NCBI GenBank assembly: GCA_032716605.1 | Contig: CM064572.1 | Coordinates: 37,180,313-37,244,312, forward strand | Direction: 5' to 3' | Origin: Paralithodes platypus | Taxonomy: Eukaryota > Arthropoda > Malacostraca > Decapoda > Lithodidae | DNA: 64,000 bases | Shown: one piece after another, positions 21,286 to 31,597 of the stretch | Position numbering within the stretch: position 1 is the first letter of the stretch | Layout: each line of letters starts with the position of its first letter | The notes under the pieces: model-generated | What the model saw: only the letters and a program-made list of their open reading frames with translations | The model's database searches: none | Told to the model about the DNA's origin: nothing | Translations under genes and position numbers: made by a program

Positions 21286-21960
21286 CCTAAAGAACAAACC
21301 ATACGAGGAGCGTTTTAGAGAAATACATCTATTTCTTTTAACTCAGCGCAGATTAAGAGGCAACTTATTTCAAGTGTTCAAAGGCATCGACAATATAAAC
21401 TGTAGTAATTACTTCACTATCGACCAATCTAATTACATGCGGGGAAATGGCTGCAAAATTATTGGTAAATCTTTTAATTCACACGAGTCAAAGAATATTT
21501 TCTTCAATCGAGTTGTCAACTTGTAGAATGGGCTTCCCCGAGACTTTATTTGATTGTTTTAAACTTCGCCTAGACAAACACCTTGTCTCAAATCCGCGAC
21601 TGACTGCGTTTTTAAAAGCATACGGTAACTTTATTTTTTTCACTTCAGATTCATCAAGGATTATTGTGTTTATAAATAAGTAAGATTTTACTCTCTTTTC
21701 CCAGATATACGACAGATCACTTATACTGTAACTATGTTATGTTACTAACCCAACTGTCCCCTACTAACATCTCATAATCCTGCCATGGACATTAGTCCCA
21801 GGATACAGTACTTCCCTTTCCAATTTTCCCTTACCCACTCTAAACCATTGTTTGGACACTTGAACATCAGTGTTTTAGAGGACAAGCAGCCTTGAGGGGT
21901 TGCTAGAACTGTTATTGCTTGATTTCTTTTGTACCACTCAATGATCACCAATTATATCCC
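21286..21960 (+). pseudogene. 3' end of a CR1-like LINE (same family as 27-35 kb)
   Basis: Encodes KNKPYEER...QRRLRG, the YFTIDQSNY block and FNRVVNL-NGLPRD...RLDKHL, with stops inside (TAG at the WNGLP tryptophan, TGA after DFI). It closely matches the minus-strand LINE at 26975-27755, including the 3' UTR (GGACAAGCAGCCTTGAGGGG, GATTTCTTTTGTACCACTCA). 5' truncated. Confidence 0.8.
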
Positions 21961-21989
21961 TAGTGTTACTGTTTAAGGTAGAAGTTACA

Positions 21990-22935
21990 TTCATGTTCAT
22001 TGTTTAACATTCATTAGAATACTATTTTATGTTAAATTGAACTTATTACTGTATTGAGTAGACCATTTATTTTAAATGTTGTTCTCAGAGTGGTTTCAAT
22101 TCTGGAGGGGACAAGCACGTAGCAGACTGGCTACCATAGCTGTTTAAGAAGCCCCTCACAAGTTGAAGGAGAAGAACCAGTGACCACTAAAGTATCTCCA
22201 GTACAGCATACTCCATCATTGTCAGATTGGTGGTATTATACTGGTACAAATTAAGCACGGGTTGATTTGGGAATATAACATGCTTTCTTTTAACCCAGGA
22301 AATTATAGAGCTATGTTTTTAAAAGTGCCAGCAATGTGACCTTGTTAAAGGTCAATTCGGACAAAATTAATTATGTTTTCCATATAAAACAATATCGCTG
22401 CATATAAATTACTTGTATAATGAACATATGAATGTTGGAGAACCAGAAAATAGGTGTAAAGAGGAAACAAAAAGTGAACATCTGTATTATTGTGATAAGA
22501 GGTGAGAGTAGAGGCGTATGAGAGAGTACGACATGGGTGTGGCTTCGTTGCTTGCCTGAGGCAGACTAAAAGTGTTAGCTCTCTACCGCAGTAAACCGCA
22601 CGTGTAAGAGGGACGAGGGTAAGGGAGGGTGAAATGACATCATTTAGGTGGGAGACAGGATGTGTAGGGAGTTGGGGAGGGAAAATATCCAACAAATGAA
22701 GAGGGGGGGAATTGGGGGGAGAGGGAGGGGGGTGGAACACATGTTGGGGGAAGACAGGAATTGGTGGAGGGGAACCATGCCACCTAATCACATATTACTG
22801 TACTTCCATTTCACTGGGCCTGGGGCGTTTTTTGTGGGATTTTTTATGGGTTATCTTCCCAAAGGAGCGTCTCATTCGCCCAGTCAAACCTTCCCGAAGG
22901 AATGTCGCAGCTCTTAAGTTAATGAACATGAAGAT
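21990..22935. other. No gene recognised
   Basis: AT-rich to 22330, then a purine-rich G tract (22640-22790). The antisense 148-aa frame 22345-22791 is Pro/His/Ser-rich across that tract and has no domain. Confidence 0.4.
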
Positions 22936-22943
22936 TTGTTTAA

Positions 22944-23290
22944 GGGGGGTCACCGTTTTGTTTTTGTATATTTCTCTCCTTTTCTCTCTTTCCCTGGCTT
23001 TTATCCATTCGGCCCCATTCAGCCAACTGTTTTAAGACGTTTATCCCCATCCAGGTGTCGATTTTCTCCTGGCGAGCGATAGCGAGCCAGCATTGTATGG
23101 AGAAATCTGGCTTCGCCGGAGAAATTTAGCTTGCTGTCAAAACAAAAATATATACAGTATATGCTGGCTCGCTCCCGCTCACCAGGAAAATATTGACACC
23201 TGGATGGGGGTAAACGTCTTAAAACAGTAGGCTGAATGGGGCCTAATGGATACAAGCCAAAGAGAGATGGAGAGAAAGATAAAATAATCG
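22944..23290. mobile_element. Family F foldback element (copy 4)
   Basis: TTAA 22940-22943 precedes GGGGGGTCACCG. Arms of about 115 bp are inverted: TCTCTCCTTTTCTCTCTTTC, CGGCCCCATTCAGCC, TCCAGGTGTCGATTTTCTCC and GCGAGCGATAGCGAGCCAGC recur inverted at 23160-23280. The block GCGAGCGATAGCGAGCC is shared with family F at 2.5 and 4.0 kb. The right TTAA was not found. Confidence 0.6.
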
Positions 23291-23414
23291 AGATGGGCTC
23301 CTTTAATGATAGAGGAAACCACCTGTAGACTTAAGTATAGTGGAATAAGTATGGTGTGCTGGAAATGTATTGCCACAGTAATAGTGGGGTGCCGGTCATG
23401 GGTAAATTTCCCTT

Positions 23415-23590
23415 TTCAGTTCAAATTGATGCAAAAGTTTGCTTTTCGGTACCAATTTAAAGGTAAGGGTCTCTAGAACAATATTGGTCCGAGTGTACAA
23501 GGATTATACCCAATTTGGAGTCTGGGGGGTTGGTGGGGGGTGTTTTGACCACCCGCGGGCATACGCAAAATATGAAAACTGCTATAACTT
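23415..23590 (+). repeat. Dispersed repeat H (copy 1)
   Basis: TTGATGCAAAAGTTTGCTTT, ATTGGTCCGAGTGTACAAGG, TTTGGAGTCTGGGGGGTTGG and GCATACGCAAAATATGAAAA match 35390-35575 in inverse orientation. Non-coding. The class is unknown. Confidence 0.75.
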
Positions 23591-23599
23591 GTGAACGGA

Positions 23600-24125
23600 T
23601 TATCCAATCTGAACATGTGAGGTACCTATGGCTTCAAGAGGATGAGTAGCAACTTCTTATCCGACCATATTGTCCATAGAAGCAAACAATTTGCCGAGAT
23701 CGGTGTATATCCATAACACAAAGATATATGTTTTTGATATTTCTCAGTGATATTTGGACACAATTACAAAATAATATTGAATTGTTTTATTTATCATTAC
23801 ATGGTCAAAAACAGGTTGCACTTGGTGAACATAGGCTTGCAAATCTGCTTGAACAACTGCTTGAACACCACGTTTAATGACCATTACCATTTACCATTAG
23901 GCCATCATAAATTGATAATCAGAAAATTAGATTTGCGTCGGACAGAAACAACAGATAAAACAGATTGTACAGACTGGATCTCGACCAATAAGAATAACTA
24001 CACTTCATCTCATCTTAGACTATATGTAGAATCTACACTAAGTTCAGGTTACATAATATTTTCAGCACCAAAATACAGAACATCTTAAAGATTTACAAAC
24101 TTAATCTCATTCATAAACAGACCTT
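23600..24125. other. No gene recognised
   Basis: AT-rich. A 113-aa frame at 23747 has no motif. Confidence 0.4.
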
Positions 24126-24129
24126 TTTA

Positions 24130-24296
24130 AAACTAGAAATATAGACGACACAAGTACATAATTCTTGAATAAAACAAGTAGACTCGACTAGAGTACCATC
24201 ATTACAAATCATAAACTAGAAATATAGACGAAACAAGTACATAATTCTTGAATAAAACAAGTAGACTCGACTAGAGTACCATCATTATAAATGTGA
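24130..24296. repeat. 83-bp tandem duplication
   Basis: AAACTAGAAATATAGACGA...ACCATCATTA occurs at 24130 and again at 24213 with about three differences, so the duplication is recent. Confidence 0.9.
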
Positions 24297-24540
24297 CTGA
24301 CAAGTAGCTGATCAAACTAAATTACACGTGAACCAAAAACAGGTTATTCAAACTAGACTAGAACACTTCAAACAAAAACTCTTGAAATCACAACAATGAA
24401 AAGATACAACCTAAACTACATTCAAATTGTGTATCCAGAAGCTAAATGCTTCTTAATAAAATTAAAAGAAAACACATTCTGGATATAAGTACGGTTACGG
24501 GCTAAAAGCATGTACATAATTGACAAGAAAATAATGCAAG

Positions 24541-26873
24541 CTAAGGACTTAATTTGTGTGAACAGGTTTTTATGCCGATTATGCCACCAACTCCTTTCAC
24601 CCTTTTGTTGGCCTGTTCGTGCGCATGATCAATTGGTATGGATGAGAAACGATGATTGCTTCGAGTTACCGTCCAGTGCCCTTCTTCAAACTCCTCTTGG
24701 ATGCTATCTGGGAGAACTTCCAGGTCCCTGATAAGGATTGGAATCCACCTCGCGTAATTCTGGTGATCCAGAGCAAAGAACAAAGGTACAAGCTTCCGTA
24801 GAGTAGCGACCATGAGTTCAAACTTTCTTTCCCGATGTGACCGGATGAACATGAGTATGATTTGTTGATACTTGTGTACGAGCAGCCAGAATGCTATTGT
24901 TGGGCTCTCCTGAGAAGCTGCCAAGACCCAATCCTTAAAGGTGGGGGCTCATGGGTTGAGATAAACATGGAAAAATAATCGCCAACCTGCATATAATTAT
25001 CTTGTAAAATGCAATGTCACTGAAATAATTATTAACAATGGTATAAAGGATTTTGTGGATCGTCTATACTGGGCCTGTGACGTCACAAGAGTGTAAGTCC
25101 ACCATCCAGTCTAGGCTAAGGATACTGGTGTGACGTCAATATGACGTCACAGGCCCGGTATAGACGATCCGCAAAATCCTTTATACCATTGTTAATAATT
25201 ATTTCAGTGACATTGCATTTCACAAAATAATTATATGCAGGTTGGCGATGATTTGTCCATGTTTACCTCAACCCATGAGCCCCCACCTTTAAAGGCCTCC
25301 TTGGTTCCGCTGTCCTCATAAGCACGCTTCAGAAGCTGGTCGAGTACCACAACAGTAACTTGATGGGCGTATCTTGTTCTCATTACATTGGATGCTTTTA
25401 GAAAAGACGTGGCTGCTGCTTCTGTCTTCACTAGTCCAGCTTCTTTCAGGATTTCAGGCCAACCAGACCCACGCAAGAGATCTCCTATGGTGTTCCACAA
25501 AGCCATTTCAATGTGGAGCCCTCCAAGCATCACCACAAACTTGTCTTCCCAAAAAATTTCAGGGAAGGTCCATTGTATTTTCTTTGCAATGTCATAAAGT
25601 GGTTGATCCACTACCAACACAGGGATTTGTTGTGGGTTGAGGTGTTCAGTTATCTTTTTCACTAATTCCATCCCATGTCGAATCATTTCTGGAGTAGCTG
25701 CTTTCTCGTGAAAAAGTGGTAAGAGTGCTTCAATGCATTTCTGTGCTTGTCCAACAGCATCAGATTGAGATGCATGGAATGAAGACCACATCACAGGGGT
25801 AAGTATTTCCGTCTCAGAATCCACATATTGGGTATCATGTACTGCAGTCATCCATTCCTCTTCGTGCTGTTTTTCCTCACCGAATGAACTAGTTGACACT
25901 GGCTGCATATCTTTTACTGGAGGTCGGATGACAAGATTTCGACCCACAGGTGGTACAAATGTGTACGAACGAGGCAGGATGGGTCCACTACAGACTGCTC
26001 CTCTTGTCTGTGGGTCAATGCGTAACGGTTCTTGGCTCACCCCAGGCTTTTCTGATGAAGGAAACTGAAAAATTGAAATTCCAGTACCATGGAAAGATGA
26101 GCTCGCTGTACTGGATGTAGGGTTATGATCCAGATTGTCAAGAGCAGCAGCCGTGAAGATATTCTGATGTAGATTCGTAGGACAGACAATATCATTATTG
26201 TCCCTAATTTGGTCAGAGATTGCTTGCGTTAAGCTAACTTCAATAGTGAGGACTTTCTTATATGACACACTCGGACAATACTCGTGTAGTAGTTGCACCA
26301 ACTTCTTGCTTCGTGTTTGGGAATGCAATTTGAGGGCCAAGAACACTGCAAGTGGAGGTTCACAATGCATGTTCGCAGAAAGAGAAGTCATATTGAGCAT
26401 GACAACCTGACTTACGCAGAGGATTTTCCTGGAATTGTCTTGCGCTGGCGATGATGTTGATCCTGCGAGGAGTTGACAGAAGAAATACTTCATATGCTGT
26501 GGAACAGATAATTCCTCACAACCATTGGGAAATGAACCATCAAAACTGCAAGGAGTGTCATGATCCAAAACAGCTTTACGGAGAATAGATGCTGCCAGTA
26601 GTAATGTACGTGATTCTTCCTCTGGGGTTTGAGTTGCATCTGATATGATCTTCCTAGCCGTCTTTGAACAAATTAGGAAAATGCGATCTCGGATACCTTT
26701 CTCCTCTGTCAGATTCGGGAAGTGTTCGAGCACTCTTTCCTTTTGGCGCGTCCTATTTATGCTCTTCTGGATTCCATGTTGTTCTAATCTCTCCTGCATC
26801 ATACCTGTCAAATCTTGCAGTGCAAACACTGTACGACCTCCAGCGACTTCTTCCTTTATGAATTGGAGCAGTT
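24541..26873 (-). pseudogene. N-terminal part of an uncharacterised multicopy protein, split by a TTAA element
   Basis: A long minus-strand frame (26873 to 25289, no stop; the first in-frame Met is at 26829) continues after the insertion at 24939-25288 down to 24541. Visible features: EVAGGRTVFALQDL near the start, a helical region, CPTNLHQNIFTAAALDNLDH and SSTASSSFHGTGISIFQFP in the middle, then a C-terminal block FWLLVHKYQQIILMFIRSH ... GHWTVTRSNHRFSSIPIDHA. From memory this resembles a large family of uncharacterised multicopy proteins in metazoan genomes. The last block occupies the place of the first block of the protein at 42306 (SQLWLNYQRMVGMARMLIKA ... VVRRSNQCWAGLSSDL), so they look like paralogues covering different parts of one architecture. 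Similarity stops after VGGIIG near 24565. Function unknown; the copy number suggests a mobile or selfish gene. Confidence 0.7.
24939..25288. mobile_element. TTAA-flanked foldback MITE, family E
   Basis: TTAA 24935-24938 and 25289-25292. The termini are exact inverses starting AGGTGGGGGCTCATGGGTTG, and the arms stay inverted for about 130 bp (CGCCAACCTGCATATAATTAT, TTTATACCATTGTTAATAAT, ATAGACGATCC). The spacer has TGACGTCA-like sites (GTGACGTCA, TGACGTCAATATGACGTCA). Removing it with one TTAA rejoins the host frame (codons for Phe-Lys-Asp-Trp). Confidence 0.9.
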
Positions 26874-26974
26874 AATTTTCAGCTGTAATGTCAATGTTTT
26901 CGATTGCATTGCCTTGTTTGCAAATCGCATCATAACGGCGGGTGAATCCAGTGTAGCAATTCCGATGGTACTTA

Positions 26975-27755
26975 CAAATGAGTACAAAGGAAATCAAGCA
27001 ACATCAGATCTAGTGACCCTTCTAGGTTGCTTGTCCTCCAAAACACTGAGGATCAAGTGTCCAAACAGTGGTTTAGAGAGGGTAAGGGAACATTGGAAAG
27101 GGAATTACTGCCCTGGAACTAATGTGCGTGGCAGGATTAAGAAGTTTGTAGAGGACAGATGGGTTAGTAACTGAGGGGGGATAAAATAAAGTTATTCATT
27201 TACAAACGCAGTCAGTCGCGGGTTTGATGCGAGATATTTGTCTAGGCGGAGTTTAAATGAATCAACGGTGATGCAGTCTTTAACGTTTCGGGGAAGCCCA
27301 TTCCACAAGTTGACAACTCGATTGAAGAAGAAATTCTTAGATTCGTGCGAGTTAAAAGATTTACCAATAATTTTGCAACCGTTTCCCCGCGTGTAATTAG
27401 ATTGGTCGATAGTGAAGTACTTACTACAGTTCATATTGTCGATGCCTTTGATGATTTTGAACACTTGAATTAAGTCACCTCTTAATCTGCGCTGGGTTAA
27501 AGGAAATATATTTAATTCTCTAAGACGCTCTTCGCTCTTCGTATGGTTTGTTCTTTAGGCTAGGTATCATTTTGGTAACTCTATGTTGAACTCGTTCTAG
27601 CTTGTTTATATCTTTTTGGTAATAAGGGCACCAGGATTGAACGCAGTATTCCAGAAGGGGGCGGACTAAGGAATTGTAAAGGGTTAGGATAACTTCTTTG
27701 GATTTATGCTCAAATGACCTGCCTATAAAGCCAATTATTTTGTTTGCCTTCTTAA
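26975..27755 (-). pseudogene. CR1-like LINE, 3' half, separated from its 5' half by piggyBac
   Basis: Minus strand from the TTAA at 27752-27755: KKANKIIGFIG, EYCVQSWCPYYQKDINKLER, QHRVTKMI, then the YFTIDQSNY and FNRVVNLWNGLPRNV blocks to a stop at 27192, then 3' UTR to about 26975. One frameshift lies near 27520-27530. KDI-KLERVQHR-TK followed by YEER and QRRLRGDL is characteristic of CR1-clade LINEs. The upstream continuation is 33727-35389; the two reading frames meet exactly at the duplicated TTAA. Confidence 0.9.
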
Positions 27756-27975
27756 CCCGGGAGCTGCGGGGAGACTCATAAGAGTTCCCCCGGCGCACTG
27801 CGGGGAGACTCTTAAGAGCAGAGACTTTGAACACGTACCAAAACCGCGCGTTTATAGCCAGGCGGCTGAAAATTGGTGTGGGTATAGTACTACATGTCAA
27901 CTCTCGATACCACCCCGCCAAACGCTCGCCCCGCACTCGTGCAAGCACCACCGCGCCAGTAACCACGCACTAGTC

Positions 27976-29111
27976 ATGGAGCCCACACGTCCCTCACGCT
28001 CGCTCCCTGATGACACAACCAGCCCTCCTTCTGGTGGTGTTAGCCGCCGTGGAAGGCAGAGGGTGGCTGCCAAAGACCCTAGCTACCAGTACGACACGCC
28101 CTACAGCTCAGAGGACGAAGCACCAGCACCCAAAGCACGAAAAACACGTGCAAGCAGGGCAATGGCACAGAGGTCATTGGTCTTTCGGGACACTGCCACC
28201 ACGACTCAGGCCACTGCAACAACCACTACCACCACCACTGCCACCACTGCCACCCCTGCCACCGGTACCAGCGACACAGGAGGCCGCCCTAGGGCTGCAT
28301 TACCTGCGGGGGCAGGAAAAATTAAAGGCACGGGCGTAGGGAAGAGAACCCGTACGCCAGCCACAGTGCCCCTACCACCACCCCCACCACCAGCCGCCCC
28401 TGGCCCGGCTGCCCCTGCCGCCCCTGCTGCCCCTGCCGCCCCTGCTGCCCCTGCCGCCCCTGCCGCCCCTGCCCAAGGAACAGAGAAGGGGAAGGGGAAA
28501 GGGAGAGGGAAAGCGACTGGGAAAGCGACTGCTGGCCCTGGTGTCCCTGCCGGCCCTGCTGCCCCTGCCGCCCCTGCCGCCCCTGCTGCCCCTGCCGCCC
28601 CTGCCCCCCCTGCCGCCCCCGCCCAAGGAACAGGGAAAGGGAGGGGGAAAGGGAGAGGGAAAGGGACTGGGAAAGCGACTGCTGGCCCTGGTGTCCCTGC
28701 CGGCCCTGCTGCCCCTGTTGCCCCTGCCGCCCATGCCGCCCCTGCCCAAGGAACAGAGAGAAGGGCGACAGGCACCACCATCATCTTGCCATCAAGGCCA
28801 CGCACCACTGCTGCCCCTGCCGCCCATGCCGCCCCTGCCCAAGGAACAGAGAGAAGGGCGACAGGCACCACCATCATCTTGCCATCAAGGCCACGCACCA
28901 CTGCTGCTCCTGCCGCCGCCGCTGCCGCCGCCGCCGCCCCTGCCGCCGCCCCTGCCACCGCCTCTGCTGTCCCTGTCCATAAGACTCCCGCACGTGCCAA
29001 AGTGACCCGGAAAACTCTGACACCATCTAAGTATGCCGCCCTGCTGTTTGATGGTGATTCGCAGGACATTGGCAGCCCGGGTTTCGACGACGAAGCCCTA
29101 GCACGGGACCA
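27976..29111 (+). CDS. piggyBac transposase, N-terminal Ala/Pro-rich region (frame 1)
   Basis: ATG at 27976 lies 220 bp inside the left terminus and is the first good start. The product begins with a short basic/acidic leader (SRRGRQRVAAKDP, TPYSSEDEAPAP), then a Thr tract and about 230 residues of Ala-Pro repeats alternating with basic KGKGRGKATGK patches that resemble AT-hook-like DNA-binding tails. A 90-bp unit coding for an Arg-Thr-rich segment is duplicated in tandem near 28768 and 28858. After LTPSKYAALLFDGDSQ the frame loses sense at about 29105-29115 in a G-rich run (GGGTGGGGG); the acidic continuation lies in frame 3. The antisense frames here are reverse reads of the GC-rich repeat and were not annotated. 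Confidence 0.7.
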
Positions 29112-29114
29112 AGG

Positions 29115-30935
29115 GTGGGGGATTTGGGAGTGGACAGTGGGAGTGAGTCCGACGTCGGTGACGAAAATGAGGAAGGGCATCGTCTGTCAAGTGAAGAGGA
29201 GGGTAATGATGATGAAGTGCTGTATCGCGACCATGGAAGCGATATTTCAGACGATGAAGCAGACGCAGACGACATTCCAATCCCTGAGCTGCCTTCGTTC
29301 GATTGCTCTGACGGGGTCAATTTTGTACCTGACGTGCCCAAGTTCAATCCTGGGACGTCAGGAACAACTGACGACTGGCCCTGTGATGATCAAGCGAACG
29401 AAAGCGACTTCTTCCTCGCTTTTTTCGACATGGAGGTAATGACGTACATCGTTGCCCAAACAAACGCCTACTACAGGTGGGTGTTTGGCAGATTGGACGT
29501 CCTTTCTCCAAAAGCGAGAATACGAGGCTGGGTGGATACGACTGTGGAAGAATTTATGACGTTCTTTGCCTTGTTGTTCCTCATGCCTCTGATCAAGAAG
29601 CATGTGTTGCAACACTATTGGAAGCACGACCCTCTCATCGCCACCCCAACTTTCAATAAGTTCATGACTCGTGACAGATTTTTGTTGCTGCTAAGATTTA
29701 TGCACTTTGCAGACAACGAAAATCCTAACAGGATTGACAGGATATGGAAAGTTCGGGATGTGTTCACCATGTTGTTGGAGAGGTATAGGAAATACTTTTA
29801 CCCCTTCCTCAATTTGGTGATTGATGAGTCGCTCGTGCTCTTCAAAGGACGTCTTGTTTTCAAGCAGTATATCCCCTTGAAGAGGCATAGGTTCGGAATC
29901 AAGCTCTTCGTGTTGTGCGACTGTGAAACTGGAATAGTGCTTGACATGATCGTGTATACAGGAACTGACGTACCGAAAGCCGCTGCCAATGACCCCATGG
30001 GCATGTCAGGTGCCATCGTCAGGAAAATGTTGGCACCTTACCTGGGCAAAGGCCACATCATCTACACTGACAACTGGTATACTTCTCCTGCTCTCTGCCA
30101 GTTTCTTTATGACAACCAAACGGGGTCATGTGGGACTGTCAGAAAGACAAGAAAGTTTATGCCAAAGTTCACAGGTGATGTCATTCCTCTCACAGATGCC
30201 TCCTCCAGTGACACACCTTCAGAAGACGACCTGGCCCAGGAACACCGCGAGAGGCATGTGCGAAGAAGGCGACGAAAGGGGCAGAAATACAAGCAGCTCG
30301 AGAAGTGTGGGAAACTGATAGCCCTGAAGTGGAAGGATAAGCGAGACGTCCACCTGCTTTCCACCGTCCACACAGGTGCCAAGGTGGATTCTGGCAAAAT
30401 CCACTACCGAACCAGGAAGACAATCTACAAGCCCGACATGGTAGTGGACTACACAAAAAACATGCGCCTGGTGGACAAGTCTGGCTGTCAGCTGTCAGGC
30501 GTTGAGTGTCTGAGGAAGACTGTGAAGTGGTATCACAAGCTCTTCCTCCACCTAGTTGACATAACGATGCTGAACGCCTACAACTTGTGGTTGGTGAAAA
30601 AGGATATGGCCCCAAACCAGAAGCTGAAATTCCGGGAGTTCGTGTACAACGTCTCCTACCAACTCCTGGAGAAGTATGGCACCACCACTCACAGACGTAC
30701 GGCATGGCATGGGGATCACGTTCCTGACCGCATCCAGCTGGGTGTCGAAAGACACTACCCCATCAACACTGAGATGCTTGGCACTCGCCACAGGCAGGCG
30801 CAGTGCACCGTCTGCAGCTCCAGTGTCAGGAAACCCCATGTCACGAAAAGAGTCACCTCAATGTGCGCCGAGTGCAAAGTTCCACTCTGCCTGGGTGACT
30901 GCTTCAGGGACTACCACACCTTCAAGAACTACTGA
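29115..30935 (+). CDS. piggyBac transposase, catalytic and C-terminal region (frame 3)
   Basis: 606 residues in one frame. An acidic stretch (SGSESDVGDENEEG, DDEADADD) precedes the DDE_Tnp_1_7-type catalytic domain. Candidate catalytic Asp residues sit in conserved contexts: D237 in VIDESLVLFKGR, D319 in IIYTDNWYTSP, and D411 in KDKRDVHLLSTVH. The C-terminus has a Cys-rich domain (CTVCSSS ... CAECKVPLCLGDCF) as in piggyBac transposases that recognise their ends. It ends FKNY at 30935. No stops or frameshifts inside. The Met at 29115 is probably not the native start, because the reading continues from the upstream frame through a one-base shift. Confidence 0.92.
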   Translation: MGDLGVDSGSESDVGDENEEGHRLSSEEEGNDDEVLYRDHGSDISDDEADADDIPIPELPSFDCSDGVNFVPDVPKFNPGTSGTTDDWPCDDQANESDFFLAFFDMEVMTYIVAQTNAYYRWVFGRLDVLSPKARIRGWVDTTVEEFMTFFALLFLMPLIKKHVLQHYWKHDPLIATPTFNKFMTRDRFLLLLRFMHFADNENPNRIDRIWKVRDVFTMLLERYRKYFYPFLNLVIDESLVLFKGRLVFKQYIPLKRHRFGIKLFVLCDCETGIVLDMIVYTGTDVPKAAANDPMGMSGAIVRKMLAPYLGKGHIIYTDNWYTSPALCQFLYDNQTGSCGTVRKTRKFMPKFTGDVIPLTDASSSDTPSEDDLAQEHRERHVRRRRRKGQKYKQLEKCGKLIALKWKDKRDVHLLSTVHTGAKVDSGKIHYRTRKTIYKPDMVVDYTKNMRLVDKSGCQLSGVECLRKTVKWYHKLFLHLVDITMLNAYNLWLVKKDMAPNQKLKFREFVYNVSYQLLEKYGTTTHRRTAWHGDHVPDRIQLGVERHYPINTEMLGTRHRQAQCTVCSSSVRKPHVTKRVTSMCAECKVPLCLGDCFRDYHTFKNY

Positions 30936-30943
30936 GTGTCGGC

Positions 30944-31044
30944 CCCTGCCCTGCCCTGCCCTGGACTCGCCCTGTGCCCTGCCCTGGACTCGCCACCTGC
31001 CCTGCCCTGGACTCGCCCCCTGCCCTGCCCTGCCCTGGACTCGC
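30944..31044. repeat. Minisatellite after the transposase stop
   Basis: Four imperfect units of CTGCCCTGCCCTGGACTCGCC directly follow the stop codon. Confidence 0.85.
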
Positions 31045-31376
31045 GCCCTACCTTACCTGACCTGACCTAATTGATCACGCTACCTCATAATGTAACATAT
31101 ATATTATATAATGTATAAGTTCCAAAGATGTCCCTGTGATATAGCTTTTACATTATATAATTGTATGTTTCTTTATTTAGTTTATAAATTTCAAAGATTT
31201 ACATGTAATATGCCTTATTTTTTTAGCATATCAATATATATGTTTGTTATTAGCCAAAGTAATGTGTATATAATTATTTTCTGACCTCAAATGAATTGTA
31301 CAAAAATAAATATGTTTCAATAAATCCTGTCAAACCTACTAAGATAATAAAAAAAACAATAAAAAAAAAAAAAAAA

Positions 31377-31458
31377 CAAGGTCATGTCATTGTATTCTTA
31401 CAATATGATATATTCTATGAATATTTCATATTGTTTGAATACAATGGCATGATCTTGT
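31377..31458. repeat. 82-bp hairpin between A-tracts
   Basis: CAAGGTCATGTCATTGTATTC is mirrored by GAATACAATGGCATGATCTTG with a further paired ACAATATGA/TCATATTGT inside. A-runs flank both sides. It lies in the piggyBac 3' region and could be a transcript-end structure or a tiny foldback insertion. Confidence 0.75.
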
Positions 31459-31479
31459 AAAAAAAAAAATTTATCAAAA

Positions 31480-31597
31480 ATTTTCTAGACAATATAAAAC
31501 CTTCCCCATAACCCCCTCCTGGATTCGATCCCACTACCCTACGACACTTTGAGTTTTCCAGTCCGCGACCTTACCAACCATGCCACAGGAGCTCATA
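31480..31597 (-). mobile_element. tRNA-like SINE or tRNA pseudogene
   Basis: On the minus strand: GCTCCTGTGGCATGGTTGGTAAGG (A-box-like), then GGGATCGAATCC (B box). CTCCTG at the start pairs with CAGGAG near the end as an acceptor-like stem. The anticodon arm does not fold cleanly, so it is called a SINE head rather than a tRNA gene. Confidence 0.55.

Noticed and set aside
22345..22791. 148-aa minus-strand frame
   Set aside because: Pro/Ser/His-rich translation of a G-rich tract, no motif.
28206..29180. 324-aa antisense frame rich in Ala, Gly, Val and Pro
   Set aside because: Reverse reading of the Ala/Pro repeat of the transposase; no domain and opposite to the coding evidence.
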